8,063 nucleotides of DNA from an uncultured Erysipelotrichaceae bacterium. Its GTDB lineage: Bacteria; Bacillota_I; Bacilli_A; Erysipelotrichales; Erysipelotrichaceae. Position numbers and translations under genes: made by a program. Position 1 is the stretch's first letter, and the number at the start of each line of letters is the position of its first letter. The stretch covers positions 1 through 8,063 of the forward strand of contig CALFEZ010000080.1 in NCBI GenBank assembly GCA_937957895.1. The letters run 5' to 3'. The notes under the pieces were generated by a model. The model saw only the letters and a program-made list of their open reading frames with translations, searched no databases and had not been told where the DNA came from. Below are positions 1 to 5,499 of the stretch, in pieces.

Positions 1-1
1 T

Positions 2-169
2 ATCTTCGTATTTATCGTACTACTATTTAGTTATATTTCAAGTATCAATTTCTATTGTTTGAGTGCCTTTTTCAAAGATGATGTTCTAAAACTTCGAAGT
101 AAAAAACGTAATGAATTACTTTGCTTCGATGATGGGTATTCTTTGCTGATCAAAGGAAAACAATCATGA
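2..169 (+). CDS. C-terminal fragment of an unknown protein, cut by the window edge
   Basis: An open frame enters from the left edge and runs 55 codons to a TGA at 167-169. The first 20 or so residues are strongly hydrophobic (it begins IFVFIVLLFSYISS), which could be the last part of a membrane helix. A basic stretch (KLRSKKRNE) and a short hydrophilic tail ending KGKQS follow. The other two plus-strand frames stop early, and the minus-strand frames here show no start with a ribosome binding site. The DNA is clearly richer in A+T than the neighbouring genes. It converges on ileS and ends about 19 bases before the ileS terminator. I do not recognise the family. With so little sequence this could also be a chance open frame. 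Confidence 0.4.
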   Translation: MFVFIVLLFSYISSINFYCLSAFFKDDVLKLRSKKRNELLCFDDGYSLLIKGKQS

Positions 170-187
170 TCTTTGATGTCAACAACC

Positions 188-216
188 AAAAAAAAAGAGA
201 TCTGATTTCAGATCTC
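188..216 (-). terminator. Intrinsic terminator of ileS
   Basis: On the minus strand a perfect 9-bp stem (GAGATCTGA at 197-205 against TCAGATCTC at 208-216) is followed by a run of nine T (plus-strand A-run 188-196). It begins 6 bases after the ileS stop codon. In the plus direction the same hairpin is followed only by a weak, interrupted T stretch, so it may serve the convergent gene poorly. Confidence 0.9.
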
Positions 217-222
217 CTTGCT

Positions 223-2955
223 TTATGGTTGTAATACCTCATGACAACGGTCACACAAATGATCATCACGTTTTGAAGGTGTGATATTCCAGCATCTTGG
301 GCAACTGTGTCCTTCTGCCGCTTCGATAGCAACTTGACACACATCAAACGTTTCTAAGGTATGATCAGTAAGTTTTGCTTCAGAAACGATCAGCCATTGG
401 GCTAACTGATCCAGCCCAACATAATGATCCAAAAGTGTTTTTTGCTCATCATCGACATGGATCAATACTCGTGCTTCCAATGACTTCCCGATGATTTTTT
501 GAGCACGTGCATTTTCTAGAGCTTTAAAAACATCTTCCCTAAACTCGAAAAGCCATTTCCATGCTTGTTTGTCTTGGGATGTAAATGGAACATAAAGCTT
601 TTCACTAAAAGTTTGAAGATGAACGGAATCACTATTTGGTTTGAAATGATCCCACAGCTCCTCTGCCGTATGCACCAAAATAGGGGCGAAAGCCTTGATC
701 AGTCCATCCAAAGAATGATAGAGCACTGTCTGCACCTGACGTCGACGCAAACTGTCTTTCTTTTCGATGTAAAGGATGTCTTTGGCAAAGTCAAGATAGT
801 ACGCACTCAATGTGTTTGTCATCAATCCAGTTGCTTTTGACAAGAAAATATTATAGTCATACTCCATGTATGCTTTTTTGGATAGTTGTAAAACATCACT
901 GACTTGTTTGAGAACATATTGATCTACCTTTGACAGTTGATCGATCTTGACCAGATCATGTTCATCAAATTCGCCTTGATCCAAGTTACCGATAATAAAT
1001 CGGAATGTATTGCGGATCTTGCGATAATTCTCAACGATCTGCTTCAAGATATCATCACTGATGCGAACATCGGAAGTATAGTCAACACTGGCGGTCCATA
1101 GCCTTAAAATATCAGCCCCCAAGGTCGAAGTCACTTTGTTGGGATCAACGACATTACCGAGTGATTTGCTCATTTTCTCGCCTTTACCATCCAGTACAAA
1201 CCCATGGGAAAGAACTTTTTTATATGGTGCTGTTTTGTAGACAGCCGTTGAGATGATCAGACTACTATTGAACCAGCCACGGTATTGATCTGATCCTTCC
1301 AAATAAAGATCGACGGGAAAGTGGTGGTTTTTATTAAGCAATCCGCCGGAAAAAGATGACCCGGAATCGAACCAGACATCCATGATGTCTGTTTCCTTTT
1401 TAAACTGCCCATTGGGTGAACCAGGATGGACATATCCTTCTGGCAACAAATCATTTGCTTCTTTTTCAAACCATATGTTTGATCCATGTCTTTCAAACAA
1501 TCGTGCTACATGTTCAAAAACCACTTCATCCAATATAGGCTGATCAGCTTCGTCATAGAAGATAGGGATCGGAACTCCCCATGCACGCTGTCGTGAGATA
1601 CACCAATCACCACGATCTTTGATCATGTTATGCATGCGCAGACGGCCCCAAGAAGGGATCCATTCCACACTGTTGATTTGATCCAAAAGAATATCCTTGA
1701 TTTTCTCGATCGATGCGAACCACTGTGTTGTTGCTCGGTAGATCACCGGCTTCTTGGTACGCCAGTCATGCGGATAGGGGTGAGTGATCCAATGATGTTT
1801 CAGCAACACACCCAGTTCATCCAATCGGATCACGATCGCCTTGTTGGCTTCATCAACGTGAAGACCCTCCAACCAATCACCTGCCTCTGCAGTCATTCTC
1901 CCCTGTTCATCGACAGGACAGAAAGCAGGAAGTCCATATTTTTGGCCGACAATGAAGTCTTCCATCCCGTGACCAGGTGCGGTATGCACACATCCCGAAC
2001 CGGCATCATCACTGACATGATCGGATAAAACGACCAATGAGATACGGTCCTGATATAGTGGATGTTTGGTTGTGATGTATTCTAGATCCTTGCCATGATA
2101 GGTTGCCATGACCGAAGTGTCATCTAAATCAAAGAGTTTCATCAAATCATCGGAAAACTCTTTGAGCACGATCAAATTGCCTTTGTTTGTCTTGACTTTG
2201 ACATACTCAAACTCCGCATTGAGCGATATGGCCAGATTGGCCGGTATCGTCCATGGAGTCGTTGTCCAAATCACAAACTTATCCCCTGCATCTAAGATCG
2301 ATCTACCATCGACTACATCAAAAGCAACATAGATCGACATGTCTTTTTTGTCATGATATTCGATCTCTGCCTCTGCCAGTGCTGATTCAGATGAATAGGA
2401 CCAGTACACAGGTTTTAGACCTTTGTAGATCATACCCTGTGTTGCCATTTTGGCAAAGATCCGGATCTGTTGAGCTTCGTATTCCGGCTTGAGGGTGATA
2501 TATGGATCATCATAATCTGCGATCGTACCAAGCTTTTTCATGTCTGCCTTTTGCAAATCGACTTGTTTCAAAGCATATGCTTCACACTCTTTTCGAAACT
2601 GAGCGATGCTCATTTGTTTGCGATTGACACCTTGTTTGGCAAGTGCGGTCTCGATCGGTAACCCATGGGTGTCCCAACCCGGTGTAAAAGGGGTTTGATA
2701 TCCAGCCATAAAGTGCGATCGAACCACGATGTCTTTGAGTATCTTGTTGAGTGCATGTCCTATATGGATGTTGCCATTTGCATAGGGAGGTCCATCATGC
2801 AACACAAAAAGTGGTTTGTCTTGGTGTTTGTTTTGCATCTGACCATAAAGATCGTTCTCTGCCCAACGCTTTTGATAATCAGGCTCCTTCTTGTTAAGAT
2901 TCCCCCTCATCTCAAACTCCGTTTTTGGCATTAAAAGTGTGTCTTTGTAATCCAT
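223..2955 (-). CDS. ileS: Isoleucyl-tRNA synthetase (class I, bacterial zinc-tailed type)
   Basis: This cytoplasmic enzyme charges tRNA-Ile with isoleucine using ATP and hydrolyses mischarged valine. The 910-residue product is the usual bacterial length. In order it shows the N-terminal signature MDYKDTLLMPKT, DGPPYANG (54-61), the class I HIGH motif (64-67), GWDTHGLP (93-100), the editing-domain threonine-rich segment WTTTPWT (229-235) and HTAPGHGMEDF with the conserved editing Asp near 332, DVWFDSGSS (525-533), and KMSKS (593-597). The C-terminal zinc site has Cys 885, 888, 901 and 904 (CPRCWN and CDRC). The ATG at 2955 is chosen because the family begins with this peptide and AAAGGA lies 10 bases upstream (2966-2971). 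It is the last gene of sepF-divIVA-ileS and is preceded by a T-box leader. One small variation is GSGC rather than the common GTG at 318-321 of the editing domain. Confidence 0.98.
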   Translation of the reverse strand: MDYKDTLLMPKTEFEMRGNLNKKEPDYQKRWAENDLYGQMQNKHQDKPLFVLHDGPPYANGNIHIGHALNKILKDIVVRSHFMAGYQTPFTPGWDTHGLPIETALAKQGVNRKQMSIAQFRKECEAYALKQVDLQKADMKKLGTIADYDDPYITLKPEYEAQQIRIFAKMATQGMIYKGLKPVYWSYSSESALAEAEIEYHDKKDMSIYVAFDVVDGRSILDAGDKFVIWTTTPWTIPANLAISLNAEFEYVKVKTNKGNLIVLKEFSDDLMKLFDLDDTSVMATYHGKDLEYITTKHPLYQDRISLVVLSDHVSDDAGSGCVHTAPGHGMEDFIVGQKYGLPAFCPVDEQGRMTAEAGDWLEGLHVDEANKAIVIRLDELGVLLKHHWITHPYPHDWRTKKPVIYRATTQWFASIEKIKDILLDQINSVEWIPSWGRLRMHNMIKDRGDWCISRQRAWGVPIPIFYDEADQPILDEVVFEHVARLFERHGSNIWFEKEANDLLPEGYVHPGSPNGQFKKETDIMDVWFDSGSSFSGGLLNKNHHFPVDLYLEGSDQYRGWFNSSLIISTAVYKTAPYKKVLSHGFVLDGKGEKMSKSLGNVVDPNKVTSTLGADILRLWTASVDYTSDVRISDDILKQIVENYRKIRNTFRFIIGNLDQGEFDEHDLVKIDQLSKVDQYVLKQVSDVLQLSKKAYMEYDYNIFLSKATGLMTNTLSAYYLDFAKDILYIEKKDSLRRRQVQTVLYHSLDGLIKAFAPILVHTAEELWDHFKPNSDSVHLQTFSEKLYVPFTSQDKQAWKWLFEFREDVFKALENARAQKIIGKSLEARVLIHVDDEQKTLLDHYVGLDQLAQWLIVSEAKLTDHTLETFDVCQVAIEAAEGHSCPRCWNITPSKRDDHLCDRCHEVLQP

Positions 2956-2973
2956 CTCTCATGTATCCTTTCA

Positions 2974-3000
2974 AATAAAAAACGTCCTCTAAGGACGTTT
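2974..3000 (-). terminator. T-box-controlled terminator before ileS
   Basis: A 9-bp stem (AAACGTCCT, 3000-2992, with AGGACGTTT, 2988-2980), a 3-base loop and a downstream T-rich tract form the terminator. The competing antiterminator pairs CTAAGG (3018-3013) with CCTTAG (2994-2989), which uses bases of the terminator stem and loop. The two structures therefore exclude each other. Confidence 0.92.
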
Positions 3001-3163
3001 GACGCGGTACCACCTTAGTTCATAGTAAAACTATGCCCTCACATCCGTTAACGCCGGCAACGGTGTCAGTTACTGTGATTCACTGACACGACTCGCAAGG
3101 GATCAACCATAAGGCAATGGTCAGCTCACACCATTCTGCTGACTCTCTTTAACATCACTACTT
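2974..3163 (-). promoter_or_regulatory. T-box riboswitch leader of ileS (tRNA-Ile sensing)
   Basis: The nascent RNA senses uncharged tRNA-Ile and chooses between terminator and antiterminator. On the minus strand the distal arm of Stem I pairs GUCAGC (3143-3138) with GCUGAC (3125-3120) around a loop containing the conserved GGUGUGAGC. The likely specifier AUC (Ile) is at 3103-3101. Stem II pairs GUGUCAGU (3089-3082) with ACUGACAC (3070-3063), and its loop carries the GAA/AGUA S-turn. A CCGUU/AACGG element (about 3063-3045) fits Stem IIA/B, and CAUAGU/ACUAUG (3035-3021) is Stem III. The T-box AAGGUGGUACCGCG (3016-3003) differs from the consensus at one position. Its variable base U fits the discriminator A73 of tRNA-Ile. 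The element lies entirely between divIVA and ileS, so it should control ileS alone. The 5' end of Stem I is not certain and probably enters divIVA. Confidence 0.93.
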
Positions 3164-3646
3164 ATCGTTGTTGTCTTGGTCTTGGTCTTTTCTTACCCAC
3201 TCAAAACTCTTGACCTGAGGAAACTCCAAACCATCGATCAATTGGGAGATCTCATTTAGTTTCGCTTTGAGTTCGGTTTTGTTTTCCTTTGCTTCACTGG
3301 CAATGCGCACCAGTTCACTCAGTAAACTTTTGGCAGTCGATAGTGCTTCTCTCAAAATAAGGTCCGCATGATCACCTGCACGCTCTATCATAACATTTGC
3401 TTCACGCAATGCCAAGCGGGCAATATCATCTGCTGCATGTTCTTTGGCAATCAGTTCATTCACCAGATTGGTATAACGGTGCTTCATTTCCGCCATGTCT
3501 TCTTTGGATTGCTCGGCTTGCTTTTGATAAACTTCCAGCTTGGTTGAGATCTGCTGCAACTGATCTTCGAGTTGTTCGATCGTTTGATCCACAGCAAAAC
3601 GATCATATCCTTTTTTCATGATCCTGAATCGTGTTTGCTGTTCCAT
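3158..3646 (-). CDS. divIVA: DivIVA-family cell-division/pole-marking coiled-coil protein
   Basis: DivIVA proteins assemble on curved membrane at septa and poles and recruit division or growth factors. The 162-residue product has the short N-terminal lipid-binding segment with the family's GYD (13-15) followed by a Val-containing helix start. Two long heptad-like regions follow (about 22-75 and 95-138), rich in Glu, Lys, Gln and Leu, and then a short acidic/Asn-rich tail. The gene lies 3 bases after sepF. Its ribosome binding site GAGGAG is formed by the last two Glu codons of sepF, which suggests translational coupling. Aligned by eye with Bacillus subtilis DivIVA (SFRGYD), the membrane-inserting Phe17 position is Lys11 here and Arg18 is Lys12. 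Membrane contact may therefore differ. The identity rests on the N-terminal motif, the coiled coil and the sepF/ileS neighbours. A GpsB-like relative is the main alternative. Confidence 0.85.
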   Translation of the reverse strand: MEQQTRFRIMKKGYDRFAVDQTIEQLEDQLQQISTKLEVYQKQAEQSKEDMAEMKHRYTNLVNELIAKEHAADDIARLALREANVMIERAGDHADLILREALSTAKSLLSELVRIASEAKENKTELKAKLNEISQLIDGLEFPQVKSFEWVRKDQDQDNNDK

Positions 3647-3649
3647 CTT

Positions 3650-4045
3650 CTACTCCTCGAAATGGTCGAATTTGATCTCTCCTGCCACTCCCATGTTTTT
3701 GGGAGTACACAAGATCACATTGTGACCAATCTTTTGGATCGTTCCATCCAAAGCAAAAATCACTCCGGTCAGAAAATCGATGGAACGCTGTGAAAACTCT
3801 TTGGGCAGACGATGCAGGTTTACTACGGCAGCGCGTCCACTTTTTAGATGTTTCGCAACTTCTTCAGCTTCATCGAATGAACGTGGCTCAAACAAGACCA
3901 TCTTGGTATCAGAAGGAACTCGGACGTTTTTGTTATGTGGTTTCTCATACTCGCTCAAAGCACTCGCCTCCTCCGGAGAGAGCTCTAGCATGTCTTCGTC
4001 TTCCACTGGACTGATGAATTCTTTGAATTTCTGTTTAAAGGACAT
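3650..4045 (-). CDS. sepF: SepF, FtsZ-ring membrane anchor and organiser
   Basis: SepF binds the FtsZ C-terminal tail and tethers and bundles protofilaments at the division septum. The 131-residue product has an N-terminal amphipathic segment (MSFKQKFKEFI, 1-11) fitting the membrane-binding helix and a variable acidic linker (about 12-45). The globular SepF core follows, with VLFEPRSFDEAEEVAKHLKSG (50-70, first part of the core), AAVVNLHRLP (72-81), RSIDFLTGVIFALDGTIQKIG (87-107) and a final strand ILCTP (111-115). Length and domain order match the family. The start ATG at 4045 has GGAGG 7 bases upstream and a promoter just before it. The stop is 3 bases from the divIVA start. In Bacillus subtilis the genes ylmG and ylmH separate sepF from divIVA. 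Here they are absent. Confidence 0.96.
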   Translation of the reverse strand: MSFKQKFKEFISPVEDEDMLELSPEEASALSEYEKPHNKNVRVPSDTKMVLFEPRSFDEAEEVAKHLKSGRAAVVNLHRLPKEFSQRSIDFLTGVIFALDGTIQKIGHNVILCTPKNMGVAGEIKFDHFEE

Positions 4046-4068
4046 AATGCTACCTCCACATTGTCCAT

Positions 4069-4077
4069 ATTATAGCA
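4069..4077 (-). promoter_or_regulatory. Extended -10 promoter for sepF-divIVA
   Basis: The minus strand reads TGCTATAAT, an exact TATAAT (4074-4069) with an upstream TGn extension. No good -35 is seen at 16-18 bases. The expected start of transcription near 4062 would give a leader of about 17 bases with a GTGGAGG ribosome binding site. It lies in the 53-bp gap between the gdhA stop and the sepF start. Confidence 0.7.
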
Positions 4078-4098
4078 CAATCAAGATTTTTTGGATGA

Positions 4099-5445
4099 TC
4101 AAATCACACCTTGTTGTCGCATGGCAGCAGCAATTTTCAAGTATCCGGCCAATTGCGAGCCCAACACAAGATTTTGGGGTTGATCAAGCTGTTTACAAGT
4201 GTCTATGACAGTGTCAAAAATGTGTTCCATGATCTTTTTTAAATGATCATCGACCTGTTGTGCATCCCACATGAGTTTGGATGCATTTTGAGACATCTCA
4301 AGGGCAGATACGGCCACTCCACCGGCATTGGCAGCGATACCGGGAGCTAAAAGTATGTTGTTTTCTTTGACATATTGCATTGCCATGTCAGTAAGTGGCA
4401 TATTGGATCCTTCACCGATGATCAGCACTCCATTTTGATGCAATGCCTGCACACACTGTTGATCGATCTCATTTTCAGTGGCACAAGGCAAGGCAACATC
4501 ACAAGGGATCTTCCAAATCTCTTTATGATCTTTCACATAGCTGGCTTTGTCTGAATGATGACAATATCTCTTGATACGGCCTCTTTCAACTTCCTTCACC
4601 TGTTTGATCAGTTGAATGTCCAAACCATCCTCATCCATCACATACCCACTTGAGTCACTCATGGCAATGACGATAGCTCCCAGATCGATTGCTTTTTCGG
4701 CTGCATATATTGCCACATTTCCCGATCCGGAAATGACCACTTTCTTGTTTTTGAATGTCGTCTCATGATAATGTTGCATCGCTGCTTGCAAGAAATAACA
4801 CAAGCCATATCCGGTCGCTTCTTTTCTGATGAGTGATCCACCATAACCCACTGGTTTTCCAGTCAACGTTCCATCGATTCCTTGTCGCATTTGCTTCAGT
4901 GCACCGATCATATACCCTATCTCACGATAACCCACACCGATATCTCCGGCAGGGACATCCCAATCAGGTCCGATGTAAGGGTGCAGCTGCCTGATGTAAG
5001 CTTGACAAAAACGCATGATCTCTCCGTCAGAACGACCTTTTGGATCAAAGTCAGCCCCCCCTTTTGCACCTCCGAGCAACAACTCGGTCAATGCATTTTT
5101 TAACGTTTGATCAAACCCCAAGAACTTCGTGATCGATTCATTGACTGTAGGATGAAAACGCAACCCACCTTTATAAGGCCCCAATGCGTTATTGAACTGA
5201 ACTCGATATCCGCGATTGACTTGGACTTGCCCATCATCATCGACCCAATTTATCTTAAAAATGATAATTCGATCTGGTTCTAAAAAACGTCTGAGGATGC
5301 CCTCTTCAAACTCATCAAAGTGATCAATATACGGGTCAATGGTTTCTAAAAAATGTAAAATTGTTTGTTGGTATTCTTTTTGATGTTTGTTTTTTTGGTT
5401 GATTTCTTCCCATAAACGAATGGTCAGTGAATGATGCAATGTCAT
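4099..5445 (-). CDS. gdhA: NADP-type glutamate dehydrogenase, hexameric small-subunit class
   Basis: This cytoplasmic enzyme reductively aminates 2-oxoglutarate with ammonium to form glutamate, usually with NADPH. The 448-residue product matches the length of the Escherichia coli-type enzyme. It shows the substrate-binding segment YKGGLRFHP (91-99, Lys92), the catalytic-lysine signature LLGGAKGGADFDP (123-135, Lys128), PAGDIGVG (165-172) with the catalytic Asp168, and the nucleotide-binding turn GSGNVA (240-245). After the next strand SDSSG (263-267) replaces the acidic residue expected for strict NAD use, which is why NADP is inferred. APGIAANAGGVAVSALEMSQN lies near the C-terminus. The start ATG at 5445 has GAGGTGAT 5 bases upstream. 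It follows glnN by 46 bases, pairing the two ammonium-fixing enzymes. No terminator is evident after it. Confidence 0.96.
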   Translation of the reverse strand: MTLHHSLTIRLWEEINQKNKHQKEYQQTILHFLETIDPYIDHFDEFEEGILRRFLEPDRIIIFKINWVDDDGQVQVNRGYRVQFNNALGPYKGGLRFHPTVNESITKFLGFDQTLKNALTELLLGGAKGGADFDPKGRSDGEIMRFCQAYIRQLHPYIGPDWDVPAGDIGVGYREIGYMIGALKQMRQGIDGTLTGKPVGYGGSLIRKEATGYGLCYFLQAAMQHYHETTFKNKKVVISGSGNVAIYAAEKAIDLGAIVIAMSDSSGYVMDEDGLDIQLIKQVKEVERGRIKRYCHHSDKASYVKDHKEIWKIPCDVALPCATENEIDQQCVQALHQNGVLIIGEGSNMPLTDMAMQYVKENNILLAPGIAANAGGVAVSALEMSQNASKLMWDAQQVDDHLKKIMEHIFDTVIDTCKQLDQPQNLVLGSQLAGYLKIAAAMRQQGVI

Positions 5446-5471
5446 TGGATATCACCTCGGATGTTGCATCC

Positions 5472-5499
5472 ATTATATCATTCACCTTCAATTAATCAA
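5472..5499 (-). promoter_or_regulatory. Promoter for gdhA, overlapping the end of glnN
   Basis: The minus strand has TGATATAAT: exact TATAAT at 5477-5472 with a TGn extension. A partial -35, TTGATT (5499-5494), lies 16 bases upstream and covers the last glnN codons and the first base of its stop. The leader of about 20 bases ends with the GAGGTGAT ribosome binding site. Confidence 0.72.

Noticed and set aside
150..347. 65-codon minus-strand open frame at the end of ileS
   Set aside because: It overlaps the ileS 3' end and its terminator in another frame, and lacks a ribosome binding site or recognisable protein features.
565..2934. Plus-strand open frames opposite ileS (up to 132 codons)
   Set aside because: They lie wholly inside a conserved, complete ileS on the other strand and show no independent coding signs.
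2953..2962. An ATG 7 bases upstream of the ileS start (CAT at 2960-2962 on the plus strand), opening a short out-of-frame overlapping reading frame
   Set aside because: It is only 3 bases from the AAAGGA ribosome binding site, too close for efficient use, and the family N-terminus begins at 2955.
3116..3135. AATGGT/ACCATT hairpin in the T-box leader as a separate element
   Set aside because: It is an alternative fold using the same bases as the distal arm of Stem I, whose conserved GGUGUGAGC loop gives a better explanation.
5330..5445. AT-rich start of gdhA with poly-A/poly-T stretches
   Set aside because: It translates into a normal Lys/Gln-rich N-terminal helix of the enzyme, so no separate element is needed.
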